Assembly: GCA_013202525.1 (NCBI GenBank)
Contig: JABMQS010000037.1
Coordinates: 1-36,801, forward strand
Origin: Candidatus Omnitrophota bacterium
GTDB taxonomy: Bacteria; Omnitrophota; Gorgyraeia; JABMRG01
Direction of reading: 5' to 3'
Length of the DNA stretch: 36,801 nucleotides
Positions 8,133 to 17,747 of this stretch are shown here, piece after piece. Numbering within the stretch: position 1 is the stretch's first letter; every line of letters begins with the position of its first letter. The position numbers were made by a program, and so were the translations under genes. Below the pieces are notes generated by a model. That model had not been told where the DNA came from, made no database searches, and was given only the letters and a program-made list of their open reading frames with translations.

Positions 8133-9023
8133 TCAAGCGGATATGTTTTGGCAGGTCAGGTCCGGATCTATGCGTCGGAGAAGCCCTTTTAACACAGTAC
8201 CGGGACCTATCTCAAGAAAGTTAGTAACGCCGCGCTTTGTGACATTTTTTATAGACTCTTCCCAGCGCGTGGTGGTGCTGACCTGGTCCACAAGGTTTTC
8301 CTTTATCAGTGTGGGGTCGTCCTGCGAAAAAGCAGTGACATTGCTTACAACAGGTATCTTCGGGGCAATGATCATAATACCTTTTAGAGCGGCTGCGAGC
8401 TTGTGTGAGGCGCTGGCCATAAGGCTTGAATGAAAGGCGCCGCTCACATCGAGCATTATCACCCGCCTTGCGCCTCTCTCCCTGGAAAGCGCGGCTGCCT
8501 TATCAACGGCCTCTACCGTGCCTGAGACTACGACCTGCCCGGGGCAGTTGAGATTTGCTATCTCTGCGCCGGAATCCTCGCAGACCTTCATCAGCTTTTC
8601 AACATCGAGTCCCAGTATCGAGGCCATCTTGCCGGGATTTTCTCTTCCGGCTTCTTCCATATACTGACCCCTGAACCTGACAATCTTTACAGCATCGCTG
8701 AAATTAAGCGCTTCGGCGGCAACAAGCGCTGTATACTCACCCAGGCTCAAGCCCAATGCCACAACAGGGGTAAACTCTGTCTTGTCACTAAGAAGCACCC
8801 TGAATGCAGCAATAGAAGCCACAAGGATAGCTGCCTGGCAATTTTCTGTCTTGGTAAGTTCTACGGCGGGACCCTCAAAGCACAACTTGGCGATATCGAA
8901 ACCTAAGATCTTATTGGCGTGATCAAAGGTCTTGCGGGCAATCTCATGCTCGTCATAGAGCGCTTTACCCATGCCCACATACTGAACCCCTTGGCCGGGA
9001 AAGATATAGGCTGTCTCTACCAT
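8133..9023 (-). CDS. fabD: Malonyl-CoA:ACP transacylase
   Basis: YIFPGQGVQYVGMGK and ALGLSLGEYTALVAA (GxSxG); overlaps the fabH stop. Confidence 0.97.
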   Translation of the reverse strand: MVETAYIFPGQGVQYVGMGKALYDEHEIARKTFDHANKILGFDIAKLCFEGPAVELTKTENCQAAILVASIAAFRVLLSDKTEFTPVVALGLSLGEYTALVAAEALNFSDAVKIVRFRGQYMEEAGRENPGKMASILGLDVEKLMKVCEDSGAEIANLNCPGQVVVSGTVEAVDKAAALSRERGARRVIMLDVSGAFHSSLMASASHKLAAALKGIMIIAPKIPVVSNVTAFSQDDPTLIKENLVDQVSTTTRWEESIKNVTKRGVTNFLEIGPGTVLKGLLRRIDPDLTCQNISA

Positions 9024-10006
9024 CGCATGACTACCGATCCCCAGGTAAGGCCTGCGCCAAAGGCAACCAAGACAACAACATCCCCTTTCTTCACACGTCT
9101 CTGTTCTACCGCCTCACATAGGGCCATTATTGTCGAGGCAGAGGAGACATTGCCGTACTTTGCAACATTAAGAAAGACCTTCTCCTCCGGCAATCCGATC
9201 CTCTGCCTTACAGAGTTTATGATCCTTATATTTGCCTGATGGGGTATCAAAAGCGAGATATCCTTGCAGGTCAGGTTTGCGTCACATACCACACGGGTGG
9301 CTGCGTCTGTCATAAGTCTTACCGCAGACTTAAAGACCTCACTGCCGCTCATCTTGATATAATGAAGCCTCTGTTTAAGCGTATCTTTTGAGGCCGGGTG
9401 ACGCGATCCGCCTCCCGGAAGATAGAGCAGATTTGCAAGGTTTCCATCAGCACCGAGATAAGAAGATATGATACCTCCGGATTTTACCGGCTGAAGAACC
9501 GCAGCGCCTGCCCCGTCACCAAATAGCACGCAGGTATTCCTGTCTGTCCAGTCGGTGACCGATGACAAGACCTCGACCCCTATAACCAGAGCGTTCTTAT
9601 ACATACCGCCTGCTATCATCTCCTTTGCGGTCACGAGACCGTAAACAAACCCTGAACATGCGGCGCCCAGGTCAAAACAGGCGGCATTCTTCGCGCCGAC
9701 CTTAGCCTGCACAAAACAGGCAGTTGACGGAAACGGCATATCAGGGGTTATAGTGGCAACTATTATAAGCTCGAGGTCTTCGGGCTTTAGCTTGGCATAG
9801 GCGAGTGCCTTCTTCGCAGCCTCTGAAGCCAATGCGCTGGCCGGGGTCCCGGGCTGTGCAATCCTGCGTTTCTTTATACCGGTGCGCGTAGTTATCCACT
9901 CATCCGATGTATCTACCATCCTTTCGAGATCCGCGTTGGTCAAGACCTTCTTGGGAAGATACATACCGATGCCGGTAATACCAACCGCTTTCTTCTTCGT
10001 CATCAA
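9017..10006 (-). CDS. fabH: 3-oxoacyl-ACP synthase III
   Basis: DEWITTRTGIKKRRIA, FDLGAACSGFVYGL (catalytic Cys), LIPHQANIRII, KYGNVSSASTIMAL. Confidence 0.98.
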   Translation of the reverse strand: MMTKKKAVGITGIGMYLPKKVLTNADLERMVDTSDEWITTRTGIKKRRIAQPGTPASALASEAAKKALAYAKLKPEDLELIIVATITPDMPFPSTACFVQAKVGAKNAACFDLGAACSGFVYGLVTAKEMIAGGMYKNALVIGVEVLSSVTDWTDRNTCVLFGDGAGAAVLQPVKSGGIISSYLGADGNLANLLYLPGGGSRHPASKDTLKQRLHYIKMSGSEVFKSAVRLMTDAATRVVCDANLTCKDISLLIPHQANIRIINSVRQRIGLPEEKVFLNVAKYGNVSSASTIMALCEAVEQRRVKKGDVVVLVAFGAGLTWGSVVMRW

Positions 10007-10030
10007 TGACTTCCTTTTAAGATGCTATTA

Positions 10031-11026
10031 TCAATGCGTCGACTTTATCGCATCTACGATGCGTTGATTTATCTGGTGGCTTACAAACTCTCCAGCCTCT
10101 CTTATGGCGTTCTTTATGGCCTTGGCAGAAGAACTGCCATGGCCGATAATGCAGGCACCGTTTACTCCTAAAAGCGGCGCCCCGCCGTACTCAGAATAGT
10201 CGATCTCCTTCTTCAGGGAACGAAAGGCCGGCAGGCTCAATAGCGCCCCTATGCGGGTCATCAGGCCCTGCTTTAATTTTCGCTTAAGGAATATGGCGAG
10301 GGTTTGGGCAAGGCTTTCGGATACCTTCAACACTACATTTCCCACAAAACCATCGCAGACAACGACATCATAATCACCGGTATATATATCCCCGCCCTCA
10401 ACATTTCCCACAAATTTAAGGGTGCTTGCGTTAAGCAGCCTGTGCGTCTCTTTTATGAAATCGGTTCCTTTTGTGGCTTCCTCACCAACGCTCAAAAGCC
10501 CAACCTTGACCTGCCTCTTCTTCAGGATATACCTCTGTAAGGCATCGCCCATTATGGCATACTGGAGGAGGTGTTCGGGCTTGGGGTCTATGTTTGCCCC
10601 CGCATCTATCAAGACGCAGAGGTCCTTCAGAGTTGGGTATATTATGGCTATACCGGGACGGTACGCTCCTTCAAGCAGGCCCATCCTCAGCGTTACAGCA
10701 CAGACCACGGCTCCTGTGTTTCCGGCAGACATAAAGGCGTCTGCCTTGCCATCTTTTAATAACATCGCGCCGACATTTATGGATGAATTCTTCTTGCGCC
10801 GCACACTCAGAGCTGCCGGCTCATCCATGCCTATGACCTCCGTGGCATGACATACAGAGATGTTCCTCAACCCCCTGGAGCCTCTCTTAAAAAGTTCGCG
10901 CTGTATCTTCTCATTATCACCGACCAGGACTATATCGTAGCCGAACTCACGCGCGGCCATGACCGCCCCTTCAACAACGACCTGGGGTGCTTTATCTCCG
11001 CCCATCGCATCTACTGCAATACGCAT
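10031..11026 (-). CDS. plsX: Phosphate acyltransferase PlsX
   Basis: MRIAVDAMGGDKAPQVVVEGA; SAGNTGA; GFVGNVVLK; EYGGAPLLGVNGACIIGHGSS. Confidence 0.98.
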   Translation of the reverse strand: MRIAVDAMGGDKAPQVVVEGAVMAAREFGYDIVLVGDNEKIQRELFKRGSRGLRNISVCHATEVIGMDEPAALSVRRKKNSSINVGAMLLKDGKADAFMSAGNTGAVVCAVTLRMGLLEGAYRPGIAIIYPTLKDLCVLIDAGANIDPKPEHLLQYAIMGDALQRYILKKRQVKVGLLSVGEEATKGTDFIKETHRLLNASTLKFVGNVEGGDIYTGDYDVVVCDGFVGNVVLKVSESLAQTLAIFLKRKLKQGLMTRIGALLSLPAFRSLKKEIDYSEYGGAPLLGVNGACIIGHGSSSAKAIKNAIREAGEFVSHQINQRIVDAIKSTH

Positions 11027-11035
11027 TTTGCTCCT

Positions 11036-11236
11036 CTATTTCTTCGGTTTTTTCTTCTTTTCTTTCTTTACCACGACCTGCTTTCCCTTATAATGCCCGC
11101 AGGCCGGGCAGACATGGTGGCTAAGAACCGGTTTATCGCAACTTGAACACTTGGTAAGTGCCGGGCTCTTTAGTTTGTAATGCGTGCGCCTCTTCTTCTG
11201 TCTTGTGGATGAATGTCTGCGTTTAGGGTGTGCCAT
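11036..11236 (-). CDS. rpmF: 50S ribosomal protein L32
   Basis: MAHPKRRHSSTRQKKRRTHYKL with CSSCDKPVLSHHVCPACGHYKG zinc ribbon. Confidence 0.97.
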   Translation of the reverse strand: MAHPKRRHSSTRQKKRRTHYKLKSPALTKCSSCDKPVLSHHVCPACGHYKGKQVVVKKEKKKKPKK

Positions 11237-11242
11237 TTGTCA

Positions 11243-11467
11243 CTACCTCCTGTTGATCTCCACTATCTTCTTGCGGTTATTCTCTCCGGTGATAATACGT
11301 ATATCAGCCTTCTTAACGCTATAATAATCGGCCAATGCCTCTATGAGAGACTTATTTGCCTTGCCGTCAGTCGGCGCTGCCTTAAGGTGTACCTTTAGTG
11401 AACCATCCGCATTCTCGCTGACTTCTATCCTTGATGCGCGGGGCTGCACCTTGACCGATACCCTCAT
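11243..11467 (-). CDS. DUF167 (YggU) family protein
   Basis: MRVSVKVQPRASRIEV... KVHLKAAPTDGKANKSLIEALADYYSVKKADIRIITGENNRKKIVEI. Start placed at the internal Met; the ORF-track upstream start would extend into yggT. Confidence 0.88.
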   Translation of the reverse strand: MRVSVKVQPRASRIEVSENADGSLKVHLKAAPTDGKANKSLIEALADYYSVKKADIRIITGENNRKKIVEINRR

Positions 11468-11763
11468 CTCAATCTGGTAGCCAGGTCTGTAAGCGTGCGC
11501 ACCAGAAAACTCTGCAGAAATATCAGGCATAGAATAGCTATGATCGGCGATAAATCGAATGCAAAAAACTGCAGCCTTAATGCTTTTCTTATGGGATTTA
11601 GTATCGGATCTGTAGCCCTCTGCAAAAACTGCACGATCGGGTTAAACGGATCCGGATTTACCCAGCTTACCAATGCCCTTATTATAATGAGCCAGTACAA
11701 TAACGTAATGAGTATATCGAGCAGCCTGGCGATACTGAATATAAAATTTCCCAATATAAACAT
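11464..11763 (-). CDS. yggT: YggT family integral membrane protein
   Basis: IIIRALVSWVNPDPFNPIVQFLQRATDPILNPIRKAL is characteristic of the YGGT family. Confidence 0.93.
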   Translation of the reverse strand: MFILGNFIFSIARLLDILITLLYWLIIIRALVSWVNPDPFNPIVQFLQRATDPILNPIRKALRLQFFAFDLSPIIAILCLIFLQSFLVRTLTDLATRLR

Positions 11764-11777
11764 CTTCTCTTACCTCT

Positions 11778-12578
11778 CTATCTGGACAGCTCTTTTGCTC
11801 TCTTGGCAGCGGCCTTTACCACGGCCTTTACCATTCCCGCAAAACCCCTCTTCTCAAAAACCTTTAGCGCTGCCTCGGTAGTACCACCTTTTGATGTCAC
11901 TCTTTTGCGCAATTTTGAAGGGTGGATACTGCAATTATACTGAAGGAGCGCGGAACCAAATGCCGTCTCAAGCACGAGCTTCTCAGCGGTGCGCTTGTCC
12001 AAGCCGCACGCCAGGGCAGCCTCCATCATGGCCTCCATCAGGAGATAAAAATATGCAGGCCCGCTGCCTGAAACAGCCGTCACAGCATCCATCTGTGATT
12101 CTTTCAAATGCACAACTTCGCCGACACAGGAGAATATCTTATCCGCGGCCCCTACATCTGACCTTGAGACACCTCTGGCAGAGGATATAGCGGTTATACC
12201 GCAGCCTATCAAAGCGGGGGCATTTGGCATAACCCTCAGTATCCTCTTTGCACCTGTCTTGTCTTTTATAAAATCGGTCGTTATGCCCGCGGCTATGCTT
12301 ATTATGAGCTTCTTTTTTACTACAGGCTCAAGCTCCTTTAAGACCGCCTGCATATTCTGGGGCTTAACAGCAAGGATGACTATATCACTCTTTGCAGCAG
12401 CCTCCTTGTTGGATGAGGTCAGCTTTATGCGGTAGGTCTTCTTGATGTATCTGCGCCTTGATGAGGAGAGCTCGGATGCCATAATAGAGGACTTCCTAAA
12501 AAGGCCTTTACCAATAAGGCCTCTCAACAACGCCTCACCCATATTGCCGCAACCTATAAACGCTATTGTCTTATTCAT
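11778..12578 (-). CDS. proC: Pyrroline-5-carboxylate reductase
   Basis: IAFIGCGNMGEALLRGL; RVMPNAPALIGCGITAI; VSGSGPAYFYLLMEAM; KRVTSKGGTTEAAL. Confidence 0.97.
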   Translation of the reverse strand: MNKTIAFIGCGNMGEALLRGLIGKGLFRKSSIMASELSSSRRRYIKKTYRIKLTSSNKEAAAKSDIVILAVKPQNMQAVLKELEPVVKKKLIISIAAGITTDFIKDKTGAKRILRVMPNAPALIGCGITAISSARGVSRSDVGAADKIFSCVGEVVHLKESQMDAVTAVSGSGPAYFYLLMEAMMEAALACGLDKRTAEKLVLETAFGSALLQYNCSIHPSKLRKRVTSKGGTTEAALKVFEKRGFAGMVKAVVKAAAKRAKELSR

Positions 12579-12581
12579 ATC

Positions 12582-13268
12582 CTATCCGCTAAATACTGCT
12601 GTTCCGATGCGCACGAAGGTAGCGCCTTCTTCTACCGCTACCTCATAATCCTGGGTCATGCCCATTGACAGCTCTTTAATATCTGTATTGGGTATTGCCT
12701 CAGCCCTCAGGCTGTCTCTCAATTCCCGCAGCTTGATAAAACAAGGCCTTGTGAGTTCCGGATCATCAACAAACGGTGCCATTGTCATAAGGCCTACTAT
12801 ACGTATATTAGAAAGTCTTGCCGCTTCCTTTATAAATAATGGGGCCTCTTTTAACTCGACCCCGTATTTAGAAGACTCGCCTGAGACATTAACCTCAATC
12901 AGGCAATCTATTCTCTTATCCAGCGAGGCGGCCCTCTTGTCTATCTCCTCTGCCAATCTCATGCTGTCAAGGGAATGCACGACTTCAAAGAGCTCAAGGG
13001 CCTTCTTCACCTTGTTGGTCTGAAGGTGGCCTATCATATGCCATCGGGCCTTACTAGCTGTATCGCCCAGCTGGTTATATTTTAAAAGAGCGTCCTGAGC
13101 CCTGTTTTCGCCTATATCTGTTACACCACAGGACAAGGCCTCTTTTACCTGATCTGCCGTAGCGGCCTTGGTAACACAGATTAATTTGACATCATCTGGC
13201 GAGCGGTCTCTTCTTAGGGCTGCCTCTGTGATCCTCTTTCTGATGCGGGCAAGATTATCCTGAATCAT
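12582..13268 (-). CDS. yggS: YggS-family PLP homeostasis protein
   Basis: LICVTKAATADQVKEAL, IGENRAQDALLKY, WHMIGHLQTNKVKKAL, ELSMGMTQDYEVAVEEGATFVRIGTAVFSG. Confidence 0.95.
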   Translation of the reverse strand: MIQDNLARIRKRITEAALRRDRSPDDVKLICVTKAATADQVKEALSCGVTDIGENRAQDALLKYNQLGDTASKARWHMIGHLQTNKVKKALELFEVVHSLDSMRLAEEIDKRAASLDKRIDCLIEVNVSGESSKYGVELKEAPLFIKEAARLSNIRIVGLMTMAPFVDDPELTRPCFIKLRELRDSLRAEAIPNTDIKELSMGMTQDYEVAVEEGATFVRIGTAVFSG

Positions 13269-13314
13269 TTCCGCCTACTTTATCATAAACTAATACTTTA
13301 GTCAATATATATCA

Positions 13315-13824
13315 TTAATACATCTTTAAGATATAGTTGGGTTCAGCGTATTCAACGCCCGGATTGTGCTGAAACAAGGATACTGCCTCCTCAACGCTCA
13401 TATCTTTAGGCAGTTTTACCTTATAACTGCGGTACAAGGCCTTCTCCGCGGGAGGCATCTTCTTATATGCCTCCTTAAAAAGCGCCTCATCCGGTATCTC
13501 TTCTACGGCATGGTACTGTTTACCCATAAACCAGTACCAGCCCTCGGCATCTCTCTCCAGCCTATAATCCTTCTTAAAACGTGTAACAGCCGGCTTAATA
13601 TTGTGCAGACGGCTCACATCTGCCGAGTCTATGCCAGCGTCTTTTAGCACATCATCTATGCCTGCGCCTTCCTTTAAACCGACAAGCACCACACCAGGGG
13701 CATATCCCGGCACATCTTCTTCAGCTCTCACAAGCGCTTTTCCGCCAATACCAAAAGAAAACGCCAGGCCAAACAGCAGCAGCCCGGCAATAGCCCTTCT
13801 CATGCTTAAATGAAATCTTCTCAT
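13315..13824 (-). CDS. Exported orphan subtilase-propeptide-like (fervidolysin prodomain / inhibitor I9-type) protein
   Basis: Start set at 13824 (AAGGAGTATCAGATG). Signal peptide MRRFHLSMRRAIAGLLLFGLAFSFGIGGKALVRA; YAPGVVLVGLKEGAGIDDVLK... YKVKLPKDMSVEEAVSLFQHNPGVEYAEPNYILKMY then stop. No Asp/His/Ser protease domain follows. Confidence 0.8.
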   Translation of the reverse strand: MRRFHLSMRRAIAGLLLFGLAFSFGIGGKALVRAEEDVPGYAPGVVLVGLKEGAGIDDVLKDAGIDSADVSRLHNIKPAVTRFKKDYRLERDAEGWYWFMGKQYHAVEEIPDEALFKEAYKKMPPAEKALYRSYKVKLPKDMSVEEAVSLFQHNPGVEYAEPNYILKMY

Positions 13825-13847
13825 CTGATACTCCTTAAAGATCAACC

Positions 13848-15074
13848 TTAAAAGTAGTCGTAGTAGAGGGTGCGGGCGCGGTCGGCAACGGCAAGAACAA
13901 GGTTCTTTGGGCCCATGTTGAGAATCGACTTCTTTGACTGCCTTCTCTCGCTGCCATATTTGAGAAGGCCGATAGAGGTTGCATAGATATGGCTGGGAAG
14001 CGGCTTGGGAGAGGTGCCCAGCCCGATGATGTGGCCCATCTTTACCGGAAAATTTAAAGCAAGCTCTGCCTGCTCCATGCAGCCGTCCAGCATGACCGGC
14101 TCGCCGCATATTACAACGCCGCTGGAGGCATTCTCAGCACAACCGGAATTTAAAAGCTCCTTCTTTATGCTATTAAATATCTTATCATATTCTGAAACGA
14201 GTATGGCCTTCAGTTCACCTTTAGAGATGCTCCTGCTGTGAGAGTCTACCTTGACAGTTATCGTCTCCTCGCCGGCCGACTCTTCCAGGGAACCGTTTTC
14301 TATCTTAAGTCTTTCAGCAACACCCTCTGGTATGCGCAGCTTATCGGAGACGACCTTTGTGATATTGTCACCGCCTGAAGGCAGGATGCTCACATAGCTA
14401 AGCCTCTTCTCCAAAAATATAAGTATCTCCGTCAGGTCTGCCCCGATATCCACAAGCACAACACCCAGGTCCTTATCGTGCTGGGAGAGAACCGATGAAG
14501 CAGTAGCGATACCTGATATCACATAGTCCTCGATCCCTATCCCCGCCTGCTGCACTGCTTTTTTCAGGTTGTCTATAACGGATATCTTGGCTGTCACAAG
14601 ATACAGGTCTGTCTCGAGCTTCATCCCAAACATGCCCGCCGGGTTGACGATACCCTTCTCCCCGTCTACGGTAAAGTCCTTCCTTACGCTGTATACGATA
14701 TCCCTCTCATAAGGCATGTGGATCGATTTTGCATTGGCTATTGCCCTGTCAACATCGCGCCTTGTGATCTCATTGTCCCTGTCGGATATGAGGATCTGTC
14801 CATGCGAGGCTATGCCCTTCATGTGCGTGCCGGATATATTAAAGACCGCAGACTGGACCTTCTTGCCGCTTATCTCCTCGGCCTCATACACAGCCTTGCT
14901 GATCGCCTCAGAGAGGCCCTTTATATCGGTGACTACGCCGCGGTTCAGGCAATCATGATGGCTCAAACCATAGCCCAATACGTCAAGCTGATCATTCTTG
15001 CCGGGCGCCGCTATTAGACAGCAGACCTTGCTTGCGCCAATGTCTAAGGCTGTTATGATCTTTTCTTTTGCCAT
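13848..15074 (-). CDS. ftsA: Cell division protein FtsA
   Basis: ITALDIGASKVCCLIA; VVTDIKGLSEAISKAVYEAEEISGKKV; GVVLVDIGADLTEILIF; GVVICGEPVMLDG; placed after ftsQ. Confidence 0.95.
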   Translation of the reverse strand: MAKEKIITALDIGASKVCCLIAAPGKNDQLDVLGYGLSHHDCLNRGVVTDIKGLSEAISKAVYEAEEISGKKVQSAVFNISGTHMKGIASHGQILISDRDNEITRRDVDRAIANAKSIHMPYERDIVYSVRKDFTVDGEKGIVNPAGMFGMKLETDLYLVTAKISVIDNLKKAVQQAGIGIEDYVISGIATASSVLSQHDKDLGVVLVDIGADLTEILIFLEKRLSYVSILPSGGDNITKVVSDKLRIPEGVAERLKIENGSLEESAGEETITVKVDSHSRSISKGELKAILVSEYDKIFNSIKKELLNSGCAENASSGVVICGEPVMLDGCMEQAELALNFPVKMGHIIGLGTSPKPLPSHIYATSIGLLKYGSERRQSKKSILNMGPKNLVLAVADRARTLYYDYF

Positions 15075-15085
15075 ACTTTTACTCC

Positions 15086-15907
15086 CTAACGCGGTATTAC
15101 AACAACATCATCGAAACGCAGGTCTATGATCTTGGCCTTCTTATCCTTTGACTCAAGATCATCAAGGACCTTCACGAGAACCTTTTCGCTCTCGCCAAAG
15201 CTGTGTTCACCTATTTCGATCCTGGTGCCATCCTTCAGGTATATAGAAGGATTATGCGGTGAATACACACTTATCTTGACAACGCTGTACTCTTTTGAAA
15301 AATCGCTATCCTCGATCTCCTTGAGCAGGGCTATTGCATTCTTAAGTGCCTTTGAACGGCTGCGCCTGTTCGGTGAGAGAAACCTCTCCGATACATCCAC
15401 GCCTGTTATAATAGGCAGCTCCGGCTCTGCCGCGATAAGAGGATTCGGAAGCACCACACAATCATCCGAAACCAGATAGAAGCGCCCGGAATCGACCTGG
15501 CAGAAAGGCTTCCTGATCTTATACGAAATCTCCAGTATATCCGGAAGCACCTTCGTGACCTTCACGTCCCTAAACTCCGGGTGCCTGCGAGTTACCTCAG
15601 CGGCACATCCTTCGAGATCGATGGTAAATATATTCGTGCCTTTCTTTGAAGTCAAGACAATGGCTGCGGGCCCTGAGCCGCCGTGAGAGGGCCGGCCCGA
15701 TACATTAATAGTCTTTACCTTAAAATAGTCCGAGTTAAAGATCATGGACGTGGCAGCCTTGACTCCAATGCCTACAACCACCAGCACCAATACCAAAGGC
15801 ACTGCTTTAAAAGCAATACCGGTCAGCGAGGATATGATATCTCCTCTAAACAGCGGCCTTGGAAAAAGTTTTTGTTTTCTCTGCTTCCTTCTCTTCTTTC
15901 TTGCCAT
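15086..15907 (-). CDS. ftsQ: FtsQ/DivIB-type division protein
   Basis: Basic N-terminus MARKKRRKQRKQK, one TM segment, POTRA-like FKVKTINVSGRPS..., dcw position. Start at the internal Met at 15907, because the upstream ORF start overlaps ddl. Confidence 0.85.
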   Translation of the reverse strand: MARKKRRKQRKQKLFPRPLFRGDIISSLTGIAFKAVPLVLVLVVVGIGVKAATSMIFNSDYFKVKTINVSGRPSHGGSGPAAIVLTSKKGTNIFTIDLEGCAAEVTRRHPEFRDVKVTKVLPDILEISYKIRKPFCQVDSGRFYLVSDDCVVLPNPLIAAEPELPIITGVDVSERFLSPNRRSRSKALKNAIALLKEIEDSDFSKEYSVVKISVYSPHNPSIYLKDGTRIEIGEHSFGESEKVLVKVLDDLESKDKKAKIIDLRFDDVVVIPR

Positions 15908-15909
15908 AG

Positions 15910-16836
15910 TCAAACCCTTACTAAAGCTGATTCTACCATGCGTATGCACATCTGCGGAAAATCCACGCCAACAGCCTGCGCAGCCATAGGCAGGAGGCTT
16001 AAGGGTGTAAGGCCCGGAATAGTATTCAGCTCGAGTACAAAAATACTATCGTCCCTATCGTCGATGAGCATATCGACGCGGGAGAAGGCCTGACATCCCA
16101 GTGCGCGATGAGCCAGCTTACCCAAGCGCTGTGCCTCTTGTTTTATCTCCTCTTTAAAATCTGCAGGAATTATATATTCGCTCATGCCATCGGTATACTT
16201 TGCCTTAAAGCTATAAAATCTATCCCTTGGTTTGATCTGGATGACCGGAAGCGGCTCCTCGCCTAATATACCGACCGTAATATCCTTTCCCGGAATATAC
16301 TCTTCTATAAGGACCTCATCATCATGCAAGAAGGCCATATCAATAGCTGACTCGATCTCTTCCTTCTTCTCGACAATAGACAGGCCGATACTGGAGCCCT
16401 GGCTGGCTGGCTTTACAACAAGGGGAAGATCAAACCCCCTTGCAATAGAGATTGCACCGGAACGGCTCTGTGAGCTCCTCCACCTTGGCACCGGTATACC
16501 GCTGGCCTGAAATATCTTTTTGGAGGCGGCCTTATCCATTGCCAGGCGGCTGGCCTCAGGCCCGGAGCCTGTGAAAGGGAGGCCCATCTCATTAAGTATC
16601 GACTGTATGATTCCGTCCTCTCCGAATGTGCCATGCAGGGCTATGAAGGCAATATCTATTCCGGAATTCAATATTTGATCCTTGACAGAAGCAGGGTCCA
16701 CAGGGTCTATGCAGACCGCCTCCATACCAAGTGAAATAAGCGCATCGTAAACAGCCCTGCCTGACTTGATCGAAATATCCCTCTCTTCAGAGGGGCCGCC
16801 CAAAATAACGCCTATCCTGCCAAAATCTTTTTTCAT
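15910..16836 (-). CDS. ddl: D-alanine--D-alanine ligase
   Basis: GVILGGPSEERDISIKSG, ALHGTFGEDGIIQSILN, LVVKPASQGSSIGLSIV, VLELNTIPGLTPLSLLPMAAQAVG. Confidence 0.98.
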   Translation of the reverse strand: MKKDFGRIGVILGGPSEERDISIKSGRAVYDALISLGMEAVCIDPVDPASVKDQILNSGIDIAFIALHGTFGEDGIIQSILNEMGLPFTGSGPEASRLAMDKAASKKIFQASGIPVPRWRSSQSRSGAISIARGFDLPLVVKPASQGSSIGLSIVEKKEEIESAIDMAFLHDDEVLIEEYIPGKDITVGILGEEPLPVIQIKPRDRFYSFKAKYTDGMSEYIIPADFKEEIKQEAQRLGKLAHRALGCQAFSRVDMLIDDRDDSIFVLELNTIPGLTPLSLLPMAAQAVGVDFPQMCIRMVESALVRV

Positions 16837-17747
16837 CTTATGATCTGTACCTCTTCCTCCAGCTTCACACCGTAGTCCTTATTAACCCTCTTCTTCACCA
16901 ATGCGATAAGGCGCAGGATATCCGCTGCCTTGGCGTGCCTTCTGTTTATAATAAAGTTTGCATGCTTACTCGATACAGAAGCGCCGCCAACCCTGGTGCC
17001 TTTTAAACCGCATCTATCTATCATCTTCGCAGCGGTCAGGCCCGCATTGCGCGGGTTCTTAAACATACAGCCGCAGCTCGGCGCGCTGTAATCCTGCGTA
17101 GAAAGCCTTCTCTCTGTATAGGTATTTAGCCTGTCTCTTATATCAGTTCTGCTTCTCTTTTTCAAGCAGAAAGTGGCCTTTACGATAATAAGTCCGGCCA
17201 AGCTGCTTTTGCGATATCCAAGGCCTGCGCTTTTGGCCTTTAATACCCTTACCCTACCATCTCTATCTACGGCCATTATCTCCTTTATGATATCGGAGAT
17301 AGATCCGCCGTATGCACCGGCATTCTGAACTATCGCCCCGCCGACGCTGCCCGGTATGCCTACTAAAAATTCAGGGCCTCCGAGTGAGAGCCTCTCGGCT
17401 GCGTGGCAAAGCATATTAAGCCCGAGCCCTGCCCCACACATCAAAGACTCCCCGTCAGAATCGATTCTCTTAAAGAACGGGGAGGATAATCTCAATAAGA
17501 CCTTATTCATTCCTTTGTCTGCCACTATTATATTACTTCCATTGCCTATTGCCAAGTAAGAAATTCCTCTTCGGCGGCAGAGTTTTACAAATTCAACCAA
17601 CTCCTCAAGCGACCCGGGCCGGCAGAGCGCTGCGCAGGGGCCGCCTACGCGCATGGTGGTATAACCTGCCATAGGCACCCTAAATCCCGCAATACACTTC
17701 AGGCCCTTCAGGGCCCTGGATCTATCTTTATACACCTGCCCTCGCAA
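16833..17747 (-). CDS. murB: UDP-N-acetylmuramate dehydrogenase
   Basis: YTTMRVGGPCAALCRP, YLAIGNGSNIIVADKG, GIPGSVGGAIVQNAGAYGG, CGCMFKNP. Confidence 0.98.
   Translation of the reverse strand: MRGQVYKDRSRALKGLKCIAGFRVPMAGYTTMRVGGPCAALCRPGSLEELVEFVKLCRRRGISYLAIGNGSNIIVADKGMNKVLLRLSSPFFKRIDSDGESLMCGAGLGLNMLCHAAERLSLGGPEFLVGIPGSVGGAIVQNAGAYGGSISDIIKEIMAVDRDGRVRVLKAKSAGLGYRKSSLAGLIIVKATFCLKKRSRTDIRDRLNTYTERRLSTQDYSAPSCGCMFKNPRNAGLTAAKMIDRCGLKGTRVGGASVSSKHANFIINRRHAKAADILRLIALVKKRVNKDYGVKLEEEVQIIR

Noticed and set aside
13825-14109. N-terminal extension of the 264-aa ORF 13315-14109
   Set aside because: The extension overlaps ftsA in another frame; an SD and signal peptide support a start at 13824.
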